Part shown: positions 12,380-22,532 of the stretch, in pieces
How the letters are laid out: the number at the start of each line of letters is the position of its first letter
How positions within the stretch are numbered: position 1 is the first letter of the stretch
Source: Prostheceraeus crozeri
Taxonomy: Eukaryota; Platyhelminthes; Polycladida; Euryleptidae
Direction of reading: 5' to 3'
Length of the DNA: 64,000 nucleotides
NCBI GenBank assembly: GCA_907163375.1
Contig: CAJQUW010014718.1
Span: 186,001-250,000 of the forward strand
Translations under genes and position numbers: made by a program
The notes under the pieces: generated by a model
Told to the model about the DNA's origin: nothing
The model's input: the letters and a program-made list of their open reading frames with translations, nothing else
The model's database searches: none

Positions 12380-13516
12380 CAGGGCCAACCAAAGATGCAT
12401 AATGCATAAAATGCATAAAAGAGCAAATTTCAGCTTTAATTGCATAAAAATGCAAATCATGAAAATAAGTGCTTTTAAATGCATATATAGATGATTTCTT
12501 GGAAAAAATAGGAGTTATTATGAACAAATTGTGTCTCGTTTCCTGTGTTGACACCTATCTTCTCCTTTCTGTTTTTTACATACAGAAAGTTTCATACCGC
12601 TTCATACATGTTGAAAGCGGTTAGAGCAATGGTAGCTTTATGCCGAAGATGACACACGTCGTTTGTTTGGCACACAACCTCCATACAGTTGCTGATATGG
12701 TGATTGCACTATATCCAAAAGTCAATGAACTGATATCATTGACAAAGAAGGTGTTTAGAAAAGCACCTTCACGTTGTTGCAAGCTGGAAGAAACTCACAA
12801 GTCACTGTCACCCTCTCCGATAACCACCCGTTGGGGCACATGGATAGAAGCAGTGGAATACTACCTCACCAATTATCAGACCCTGAAAAAAGTGATTGTT
12901 GATTTGGTGGATTGTACAGCAATCGTTAACCTGATGGAGCTAATCGAAAAACCGGACATCGAGATTGAAAGAGGTATCGTAGACATTTCATCTAAATATG
13001 GCTCTATTCCTCGTTGTCTGAAGCAGCTTCAAGTTCGTAAGTGTAATCCGTCTCAAGCCAAACAACTGATCGATGGTATCAGCGATGACTTAGATGCGAA
13101 TGTAGGGACCAAGCTGAAGCACGTTCTTCAAAAGAACACAGGATTCAAGAAGATGCTCGAGAGGGACTTTGAAGGATATTCATTGAAAGAACAATTGCTA
13201 TTGTCGCGATCTCCGGTTACCTCTTCTATACGTTGAGAGACTTTTTCAGAATACATGGCATTTATGAGGAGCAATCGCACTTGTATGACTAAAGAAAACA
13301 TCCGCATGCATTGTGTATTAGGAATGAACTCAAAGTGCTGACAGATTATTCACCATTTATGCATGCATAAGCCTACATTTCTTACTACATTGCAGCTATT
13401 TCCATAATCAGAATGATATTTCATAAATAAAGTTTTCATTGCATAAAATTACTTTTATAAGCGCATTTTTATGCGCATAAAACGATCACTTGTTAATGCA
13501 TATTTGGTCGGTCCTG
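12380..13516 (+). mobile_element. CGGBP1-like hAT element inserted in the older hAT
   Basis: The ends are inverted: CAGGGCCAACCAAAGATGCAT on the left and CAGGACCGACCAAATATGCAT read inward from the right. Both are flanked by a perfect 8-bp target duplication GTTCTGAG (12372-12379 and 13517-13524), diagnostic for hAT. Subterminal ATGCATAAAA words occur at both sides. It carries a partial transposase on the plus strand. The insertion cuts the minus-strand transposase of the older hAT, so it is younger than that element. Confidence 0.88.
12640..13236 (+). pseudogene. CGGBP1-like hAT transposase, truncated open frame
   Basis: A 198-codon plus-strand frame. It contains VCLAHNLHTVADMV, a KVFRKAPSR basic stretch, and TTRWGTWIEAVEYY, the TRWG(T/S)W motif of the C-terminal dimerisation part of CGGBP1-like hAT transposases, which are abundant in arthropod genomes. 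The N-terminal zinc finger and first catalytic parts are absent, so this is an internally deleted, non-functional copy. It sits inside the 8-bp-duplicated element at 12380-13516. The family call is from motif memory, not a database search. Confidence 0.75.
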
Positions 13517-14795
13517 GTTCTGAGATAGGCTTGTCTCAATTTCGGCGTAACCGGGTGCAAGAGACAAAATCCCATGCACAAACTTGGTGAGAATTCGGTA
13601 TCGCGGCAGCACAAGAGCATTCTTTTCTTGCAAAGCAGTATTCCACAAATTATCGATTCGCTTATATCCTGATGTTTCGGTTTCTCTGTACCACCTATCC
13701 GAATTTTCTTGTGCCTGACAAAGCTTGCATTCGTCAGCCAATACATCGATCTCCGATTCATCACTGAATAGCATCTGTCGTGCAGTGCGTGTTACTGAGT
13801 CGACTCCAACAGACCGTTGCATTAGAGGATGTAATACGGCCACATCTTTCAATATTCTGTAGAAGAAGAAGGCTGTGAGAAATTCGGTTATGTGCCGGTA
13901 ACATTTTCGGATTTTTTCAATTGTATCTATCTTTTGTTCCGGCCTCAGCGCTTCCAGCGCAACATTCCTTGTTGACTCTCCGACAACAATCCTTTCATTC
14001 GACAACTGATTCTCCTCTGCCTGTAAATCGACATGCAGGAGCTGATGACTTCTGCTATCCCCGACCGCATCCACTATCAGAAACCGAAGCATGACAGCTC
14101 GTGTCAGTTCCGAGAGGATGTGAATTATCGCTTCCTCTTTTTGAGAAAGGGATGAAAAATGTGTTCCAGACTCGCCAAGAAATGCAATTGAACCTTGACT
14201 GAAGTGTCCTTCAGTTTCTGACAAATTCTCCTCCAGTGGTCATTGACTTCCAATTTTTTCTCGGTCTTGCTTTGTCGAGCCTCTTAAGAATATTTTTCAG
14301 GAAATATTCCTCAATTGTCTCCGTCATTATGTAGTACCCATTTCACTGCTGGAATCAGCGTCAAACGACGACATTGCAAGAAGGTGAATGATTTTTCATC
14401 AAATCCCATGTTCAATTGCGTTTTCGAAAAATCTTCTTTTCGACATGGTGATACCTTGAGGTAGAAGAACATATCCAACACAAATTGTTCAGCTTCCTCT
14501 CCCAACTCCTTCACTCTTTCTCGAAAGGCATTGTGAATAATATGAAGATTGCAGGGTAAGAATGTTGTAAGACCTCTACGACCATTCTCTTTCTTGTGTT
14601 CGATGACCTTGTTCCAAATGGGTTTGTTGACGTTTGGACCATCTGAGCCTAAACTGATGAGCTGCTTTAGAGGCAGTTCAAGTCCTTCTTCACTCAAATT
14701 CTGGATAATGGCTTCAGAAACCTGGTCACCTTTGGCATGGCCAACATCGGAGCCTTCAAAAAGCGAACTTGAATTTGATCCGTTTTTTCATACCA

Positions 14796-16259
14796 CAGGG
14801 TGTCCGCGCAAAATTGAATGAAAATTTCCAGGTGTTTTCCAGGATTTCCAGGGTAAAATTCATTTTCCAGGTTTTCCATGGAAATTTAACAAAAAAACAG
14901 GGGGGGCGGTTCAAATTTGAAAGAAAATGTCCAGACTTTCTGCAGGGAAATTTTACTCAAATGCACGCGTAAAATTTAAAAGAAAAATTCCGGAAAAAAA
15001 CCCGAAGTTCTGTGGCTACACACCATAAAATTCATATTATTGAAGACAAAAATTTGAAAAGTGACGTAAAATTGGTTGAATTTTTAAGGCGCAGGTGATT
15101 CCAAATAACAAATACCAATACATGCATCAAACGGCCACATTGCATCTATAAAAAAATAAAAATATAATCGATCGTAACAAATTTAAAGCTTGCAGATTGA
15201 GGAGAACTAAATAGAGAAAGAGTATAACAATAAATAACGAAAAATATGAGACTTAACAATGAAATGTAACAATAACGAAATATCTGTTAAGTCCACTCTA
15301 TAATAAATGCAACAAGGTGAACGTCAAAGCGTTGTCATTCAGATAAGATCATTTGAACTGAAGCATTGCAGCGTGAATCCGCGGAAGGTGGAAGACCAAG
15401 AGCCAGAAAGAGGAACATAATGGCTGATGAGCTGCATATGCATGAGAGTAATCACAATCAGTTTAAGAGAATAACACAGAGAAGAATTGACCGAGGAAAG
15501 CTCATTGGCACACGACGTGTCGGGAATAATATATCTGCATATTGAAAACCTACTTGAAATGTGTTTGAAAATATTCGATATTAGCCTCGGATCATTCGGA
15601 ACAAGCCTGGTGCCTAAATGAAGTTTATATGTTCAGCACCATTTTGCGTCAGCAGATTCTGCCACACGGCAATCAAGTGTGTAATAGCATTAATCCTAGA
15701 TTACGACTCCTAGTTCCCCATACCACACGACGTTAATGAGGGAGTCTACGGTTCATAGTCCACCATTCCACACGACGTCAATGAGGGACTTTACACCTCA
15801 TAGTTCGCTATTCCGCACGACGTTAGTAACGGAGTTTACGGCTCCTAGTTCCCCATACCACACGACGTTAATGAGGGAATTTACAACTTCTAGTTCACCA
15901 TACCGTACAACGATTAAGAGTTCGACAACAGTTCATAGTTAAGCATATCACGCAGCTCAGTCTCATTCATGTTGTATACATTATGATAGGAGATTCCAGT
16001 CACTGAAATATTCTATGATCAAAAAAAATGCATGCGAATGAAGGCTATAATTGTAACAAATAAGTACAGATATGAAGAGTAAAATCTGGAAAAATAGAAA
16101 ACACTTCAACCATAGAGTAAGTATGACTTCAGCAACTTGCAATTAGTGTCTTAATTAGTTTCAAAATTTCCAGGACTTTTCCAGGATTTCCAGGTTTTCC
16201 AGGGTAAAATTTCATTTTCCAGGAGTTTTCCAGGTTTTCCAGGGGGCGCGGACACCCTG
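14796..16259. mobile_element. Non-coding DNA transposon (MITE) with CAGGGTGTCCGCGC ends
   Basis: The terminal inverted repeat CAGGGTGTCCGCGC is perfect over 14 bp at both ends. It is followed on both sides by subterminal arrays of CCTGGAAAA/TTTTCCAGG words (14830-14885 and 16168-16240). The flanks show an exact 6-bp duplication ATACCA (14790-14795, 16260-16265). The interior has no transposase; it contains the 45-bp minisatellite at 15702-15925. The insertion splits a hAT transposase codon run. The CAGGG ends look hAT-like, but six rather than eight duplicated bases is unusual. Confidence 0.85.
15702..15925. repeat. 45-bp minisatellite inside the MITE, about five copies
   Basis: The unit contains CACACGACGTTAATGAGGGA followed by a tract like CTCCTAGTTCCCCATAC, repeated every 45 bp with some substitutions and one more decayed copy at the right edge. 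As 45 is a multiple of three, an accidental open frame with a 15-residue repeat exists. I regard it as non-coding. Confidence 0.85.
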
Positions 16260-16757
16260 ATACCAGTATCTGACAAGCAATTCACACTGCATCCGGTCTT
16301 GCGAATTTTCGGTTTCGTCAAACATCAATGTGAATGCAACTCAAGATTCGCGTGTATCTTTATACAATTCTCGTCGAAGGTAGAAAATAGCGAGTCCTAA
16401 ACATCACACTAACGCACAATAATCTTTCAAAACGGACTATCTGTAAAATGTTGTAAATTATGGACTTTTTCACACTAATCCATACGTATTGGTGTCGCAT
16501 CACTACGTACCTCGTTGGAAAGTTTATGACTATGATAAAAATAAGGGATATAATGTGATTGAAGGTGATTGGATGAGTACTTTGATGATGGTGGGACGCT
16601 AGATATTTTCGATATTTTGCATTTTCATTTTTAAAAGTTTTCTAGTTATTCGCTTAATTCATTGTCAAGATTACTACTAATTAAAGAATATCCAAAATGT
16701 AGGTAAAAGTGGGTATTTCGAGGAAAAGTAGAGAAAGTAGGTACACTTGAAAGCCTG

Positions 16758-19700
16758 CGATTTGCACAATCGATAGCTCTTCTAGGAATGATTACAATGA
16801 AATTACAAATTACAATTAAAAAGTGCTTAGTTTTTCATCTCTGAGAATGATAGTAATTAATTACCATTATGATATGTATAATTTTGACCTAAAAGCTGAC
16901 AATACTTTGACAAAAATTGATTGTTACAGGTGGGTTTACATATTGAAATTTCAGAAGATTGAGGAAAATCATCTAGTTGAAACCAACAAACTTTACTCCT
17001 GTATCAAGTGAAACAGTTGCATTTGCTAGGTGCTAGTGCTTTAAGATGTCACAAATTTATTCTATTGCATACATTGGTTGGCTCACTACGATGTTTAAGT
17101 TGACAACCGAAAACAGACGCATATTTCCTGGAATGACATTTCTATCCTCTCTTAAAACGACTTCAACAAATCCGAAAGAAGCAGTCGAGGATTGACATAA
17201 TTTCACGTGCATGCTTCCATTGTTGTTTTGGCATTGGCGCTTCATAGACATCCTGCTGTGACATTGCATCCACACGAATGGTGTTGCGGGCACATGCATT
17301 CCTATGAGCTTTAAGTTAAAATGGCAAATACGAAACCACATCGTCTATTAGCAAGAAGATGAATGACTTTTTCGAAGATTTTCACCAGATGATAGTCATA
17401 AAAGAAACACAAATTCATGAACTCCTGCACTTTTCAGTCAATACATTGCAATTGGCTACAACTGATTATTGCCATGATAAATTAGTTATTGGCTCCCTTA
17501 TGAAACAAAGTAGTGATCTGCTTGGAACACAATTACCTGCACTTGTTGTTTTCCCTCAATCTACAGGATCTTTGATTGTATTTTAGCCTTTTCACCTAAC
17601 GACAAATTTTGACCGCATTTTGATTCAATAGCTTCCTGTAGATAGTTGATGAGCATAATTTATCAACTATTTCGAGCTCGTTCCGATAAAATTGCCTCAC
17701 AACTTTGAAATTACTGACTTTTGTAAGTCCTACTTATCAGCTATCATCAGAAAATCGGTAATTCATGTTGTTTCTGTACCTAACTTAATATAAATTTGTA
17801 AGATGTATACACATAAATAAGCTATTACTAAAACAACAGAAGAGGTATCTTAAGACGAGTCTTCGACTCCTTCAACTAAGTTATATAAATAACAGGAAGT
17901 GAAAGTAAAGCACAATCTTTGATCACGCAGACATTTAATGCATGAAATCAAGGAATTATACGAGATGAAATTACTTTTACATGTATTCGAAAAATCATAG
18001 TGATTATGCAAAACATAATTATCTTGCCTTCTTTAATATGCATCTACTTTATTTCTAATTATGTGACGAAATATACGGTAGTGAAATATAAGAAATCCAT
18101 CACTATGATTCTAAATCAATCCCACCGCTATTATTATTCAACTCTGCCAGACAAATAGCAAAAAGGAGATACAAGCAACTACCAGTTAAATATTCGTAAA
18201 TACATTTTGTCGTGACTATGTCTGCTATGCAAGTACATAATTAGATATTTTTAAGTATTTTCATTAACATATTACTATACTATCAGAGGCATAATCTGCT
18301 GTCTGAACTTTAATTGAAGATGTTTGAACATGAATGGCATTGCCTGAATATTAATTGCAATAGTCTGAATCCGAAAATGATACAGCTCCGCAATAAATCT
18401 CAGATAGCCAATGCATTTTCTGTAGATACATCTGTCAGAGCTACTCATTGTTAATCAAGATTACCGATGACTTGCAGTTTTTGCGCCTTATCTATGGGTA
18501 ATGAATTATGACACAAATGACAGACGAATTCTTTTCGGATTCTTTGAAAAACATCTGAGATTGTTGATTTTAATTCCTCATGTGCGAAAATAATGAATAC
18601 TTGCACACAATAGTTGCAGAATGGTCATCACACCGACAACGGATTTAAAAGTCTTATACAAATCCATTATTGTCGATGCTTTCAATGGCAGAGCAGCAAC
18701 ATGAGGCCCACCACAGTGCTTCGTCCGCCTACTACAGTCTCATGAAGTAAATTGCTGCGACTTTCGGGTTGTTTTATAGGTCAGGAAGTAAGAAAAGCTT
18801 TTAATTGATATTAAGCGCCTCAAGTGGCATCAAGTCAAAGGATCCGTTAGAGATCGATGGCAAAACATCGAATGAAGTGCCTGAAAATATCTCATTTAAC
18901 GCCAGTGACAGACCTCCACACGTAAGTGTCTAGTTTAATAGATTAGTGGAATTTTTGAAGTATAAAACGTTCGATGAAAATAAAAAAGAACTTTACTAAG
19001 AAAGCTGATGCCAATGCAATACAAGCTTATACCTCAGTACAATGATGAAATTATCTATCGAAAATGATCTTATAAAACCACGTTGAAACTACTCGAGATT
19101 AAAGAAAAATTCGGTGAATAGGCTACAGATTCTTTATAGTTGCCGTAACTCCTCATTCATTTTTTATGGTCGTCACTCGGACGTTTGCGCTTCAGTCTAT
19201 TTTCATTTATATGTTTGCACTGTCGCATAACGGAACTTTCATACATTTGTGCTTACCTTTCTATTTGCAAGCGTTCACCGAATTCCAAATCTGAATTAAA
19301 TACGTCGTTTTCAAATCTTCCTGATTATCATTTTAGTCTGGCATATAATTGTTGACTGTTAGTCGATCGCATTTATTTTGATTTTAACAGATGTGGGAAT
19401 AAGTCAACAAGTTGTAGATGACATTCAAAATGAAACTGCGAATTAGATATCCTATGTTGGTTGAAGCTACAAAATAAGTAGTTGACATAGCTGACCAGTT
19501 TGCGAGTCAGGCGATGCATTTTACAGGTTATTTAAAAGAGTCTCTGACTCGATATAATTTATTGGTCAAAAGTAAAAAGTGACGCGTTACACTTCGCACA
19601 GCGTGACGGACCTTCGGCGTCCAGCGCCTTATTAATAGTCGATGGTCAAATGGCTCTCGACCATTTGACCATCGATCACTTTAAAAACACTACTGGCAAA
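16758..19700. other. Gene-free intronic stretch
   Basis: No exon or bounded repeat recognised. Open frames at 17057-17341 (minus) and 17359-17586 (plus) lack family resemblance and splice context. A small perfect palindrome built on GTCGATGGTCAAATGG and its complement lies at about 19637-19675. Confidence 0.35.
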
Positions 19701-19762
19701 TCGCCTAAGTTAGTGCGCCTGCAATTTTTGATAAAATGCCAATTTTTTCTAACGCAATGTAA

Positions 19763-20800
19763 ATAGAATAATTAAATATTGAATTGCATCCTCATTCGAA
19801 AAATGGGAGCAGACCTGAATAGCTGCCATTTCGTCCAATATCAGGAATCATCAACAGGCCTAGTTCACATCTCTCAACATCGACACATCTCCATATATAG
19901 AGTTGCAGCCATGCCCGGCCTTAGACACACAGAATTAGACAATCTGGACATGCTTCACTCCTGTTGCTCTAGAACAATCTGTGACATTACGTGACTCTTC
20001 TTGTAAAGATTCGTTATGTTCACTGACGTATGTCAAGTGAATTAGGGATCACAGCGGATAAAGGTCCGTATGCAGGTGTTGGATCCAGTCTGAGATGTGG
20101 CAGGATCTCGGATCCATAAGCAAGAAGAACAGATGCTTGATAATCATCAAGTACATTCTCCTTAGATAGCTTAACCAATTTCTACACGGGAATCTCTTAG
20201 AACCCTAGACACTTTTTGATAGTGCTCCAAAACTATAACAGCTGCGACTCTAACTTTTTGTGACGCATAGCTTCCAGATACATCATAGAAGCAACCCAAA
20301 TTTGACAAAATTTTACCCCTGGGAACATTAGACACTTGACTTTTAAGAAAATGTGCGGAAATCGAGAATTTTTGTCTATTTCTTGCAAAATCAAGCATCT
20401 TAGTCAATTCAAATCACCGGTAGACTTTCGAAAAGTGCATTATGAGGTTATAATGAATGACTTGTTCACTCATTCACGAATGCATCTATATAATTATTGC
20501 ATTAATAATAGCAATATCCTTCAAGCACTACTAATGATAGCTTTATCAGTAATACCGTCAGTTATATGCAACAAATAATGGATCCCAAGTCAAAAAATGG
20601 GCAGATTATCACTAACATGCCAATTGTAATTTTCAAATTTCCCTGGGCATGGCTGCAACTTTAAATAGGGAGCTGTCTCAATGTTGAGAGATGTGAACTA
20701 GGCCTGTTGATGATTCTTGATATTGGATGAAATGGCAGCTATTCAGGTCTGCTCCCATTTTCAACTGAGGATGAATACCTTAATATCTAATTATTCTACG
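19763..20800. repeat. Fold-back element with ~130-150 bp inverted arms
   Basis: The left arm (about 19763-19915) and the right arm (about 20648-20800) are inverted copies. They share words such as GATGATTC(T/C)TGATATTGGA, AGACCTGAATAGCTGCCATTT and GGCATGGCTGCAACT with scattered mismatches. The ~730-bp centre has no recognised gene. The similarity fades outwards near GAATAATTA, and no target duplication could be fixed. Best read as a non-autonomous DNA transposon with long inverted ends. Confidence 0.7.
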
Positions 20801-21999
20801 AGTATATATACTGTGATCGCCTGCCCTAAGTAATTATATAGTAGGCAGAGTGTCGACTCAAAAAAGTGTCTGTATACAGTGACAATTTTTATATGAAAAG
20901 ATTCAGTTGTTTTGCAAGAAATAATTTGAGCAGTTTTTAAAAAGCTAAATGTTTACAAAGTATTCCTGTGTTTATATACTACCGACAGGGAGCCAGTTTA
21001 TAAGTAGTATGAAACAAGTCGGATATCAAAAAGAATAAATACTTGCTAAAAAGCATCTTAGTTAAGCGGAAGTTAAGCTGATGATCAAGGAAAGATCATG
21101 AACTGCATTATAATGCAACCCTGTAAGTCTTCAAGGAAAAGTTGAGATCTTATTGTGCTTCACGGCTGAGATGTCATGCTTTTAATTCAATTTTCAGCGG
21201 CATGATTTTATGATTCACAAAGCGTCATTTCTTGAATCTGAATTGCAACATGAACCCATCTACATCTTTTAAAATTAATTATGATCACTTTCTTTGATTA
21301 TAATGAAACTTGGTGAGGTGATGTTACAAACATTCAGCCACTAATGCGTAGATTCAATGATTTCTTTCCAAGCAAATGTTCGGCACTCGCGCTGTGGTTG
21401 CACTTTAGGTGGTAGGATAGCTCTGCTAAGTTGGTTAAGATCTGCACTTCTGTGGGAGATTCAGAAGGTCCACGCTTAGAGACCGTCCGCCTCGGGGACT
21501 ATCGCCGCTATCATTAATGAATACTAACCGTAACCTGGTGAGAATTGTGTATGTGAAAGTTGCACCACCTCTAGGTTTCGTGCCTTTAGTGCGGTAGGAA
21601 AATATGAATTTCATTCCTTTGATATTTTCATAGCCATTATTCGACTACTGTCATTTTGTTTAAGTAACAAGACTATATTTGCAACATAAGTCTTAAAAAA
21701 TGCTACCATTCGGACATATTCGATGATTTCCAGGTAGCCTTCTTCATGGAAAGATTAATCTGCATCAATGGCCTACGATGAAATATTTTCGCTTATTTGA
21801 CACTCACTCTATTTGGCAATCGCGACAATGTATTTTTTGTGCGAGGACCATCGAATCTTGCATCCACTCGAACAAAGAAGTTAGATAGTAAAAATGTAAT
21901 TAGGAATAACCAAAAAATGAAGTGAAGAAAGTGAAGAAGCAAATTCTTTTAGGAGTGCCATCATCCGAGTGAGCGCAAAATATGTAAAACTCTACTCAC
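20801..21999. other. Gene-free intronic stretch with one possible tRNA-like SINE
   Basis: The sequence from about 21400 to 21600 has higher G+C than its surroundings and contains a stretch resembling a polymerase III A box (TAGCTCTGCTAAGTTGG). No good B box or terminal structure is seen, so no element is called. Otherwise nothing is recognised. Confidence 0.3.
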
Positions 22000-22269
22000 T
22001 TCAGATTCCCTTGAGAGTAAACGATCATCGATGGCCTTGAGATTTTGCAGCAATCTGGCATTCTCGGCCTCCTGAGTAGACAGGGATTGAGACAGATGAT
22101 TAACTTGATCGTCCAGATGTTGTATGCGACGTTGCTTTTCCTCCAATTCTGCCAAACATTCTGCAGTTCGGCGTCTACTAGACAGGAGTTCATTTCGCAC
22201 ACGGTTCAGTTCCTCATACATCATGGTATTCGCTACACTGGAATTGGCGACGCCAGATGAATGTGTAGT
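22000..22269 (-). CDS. Exon of coiled-coil host gene (90 codons, phase 0-0)
   Basis: A TTCTTTATAG acceptor and a GTGAGT donor bound 270 bp on the minus strand. The first 15 residues are polar (TTHSSGVANSSVANT). The rest is a long, uninterrupted coiled coil: MMYEELNRVRNELLSSRRR, ECLAELEEKQRRIQHLDDQ, VNHLSQSLSTQEAENARLL and LKAIDDRLLSRESE. It is the longest exon seen. No catalytic or binding motif is visible. It is placed after the 17-codon exon at 25458-25408 and before 5721-5638. The family is not recognised. Confidence 0.85.
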
Positions 22270-22326
22270 CTATAAAGAAGAATATAGTCAAATTAATATC
22301 AATCCATTGAACTATGTGGACTATAA

Positions 22327-22532
22327 ATGTTCCGTGGGAGGATTCAGGGCAACCTGTTTTAAGGCAGAACCATTTTTATACAGCCAGCACCGATCCTACT
22401 ACCAGCAGGATTTCGCCTACTGCTCACAGGATCATGCTGGCAGAAGGCGAAATGCATAGATACTGGTTGTATAAAAAATGGTTTTGCCTTACAACGGGTT
22501 GCCCTGAGTCCTACCACGAAACATCCATCATG
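22327..22532. mobile_element. Palindromic MITE, about 205 bp
   Basis: Inverted arms of roughly 60 bp match closely: CAGGGCAACCTGTTTTAAGG near 22346 against CAGGGCAACCCGTTGTAAGG read back from 22504. The match extends outward to GTTCCGTGGGAGG / GTTTCGTGGTAGG. The short centre has CAGCAGGAT/ATCATGCTGG-like words. The element sits just upstream of an exon of the host gene, within the intron. No clear target duplication. Confidence 0.7.

Larger units (their letters stand above)
11840..16350 (-). pseudogene. hAT-family transposase of the outer element, split by two insertions
   Basis: Read on the minus strand, the gene starts before 16340 with LMFDETENSQDRMQCEL followed by LVRYWY, the hAT DDE region around the first catalytic aspartate. 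After the MITE it goes on with a GHAKG segment, then SLGSDGPNVNKPIWNKV and FLPCNLHIIHNAFR (14697-14311), typical of hAT RNase-H-fold cores. The 14224-13493 part (LFSDESEIDVLADECK region) is the helical C-terminal half. Beyond the second insertion, 12380-11840 carries the lysine/glutamate-rich tail. At least two frameshifts exist in addition to the insertions, for example between the FLKAP and GSDGP parts. It belonged to the outer 11.17-16.76 kb element. Confidence 0.75.
11168..16757 (-). mobile_element. Autonomous-type hAT transposon remnant with two nested insertions
   Basis: The left end at about 11170 reads GGCTTTCAAGTGCACC. The right end near 16755 reads GGCTTTCAAGTGTACC on the other strand, giving matching terminal inverted repeats. 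A CGATTT word flanks both ends and may be what is left of an 8-bp target duplication. Between the ends lies a minus-strand hAT transposase gene. It is interrupted by a CGGBP1-like hAT element (12380-13516) and a MITE (14796-16259). Removing the two insertions in mind, the host element would be about 3 kb, a normal size for an autonomous hAT. It lies in a coiled-coil gene intron and is dead. Confidence 0.7.

Noticed and set aside
17057-17586. Two open frames on opposite strands (94 and 75 codons)
   Set aside because: No family resemblance, no splice context and composition like the flanking non-coding DNA.
21400-21600. Possible tRNA-derived SINE with an A-box-like TAGCTCTGCTAAGTTGG
   Set aside because: No acceptable B box, no cloverleaf pairing in the D arm, and no tail or flanking duplication.
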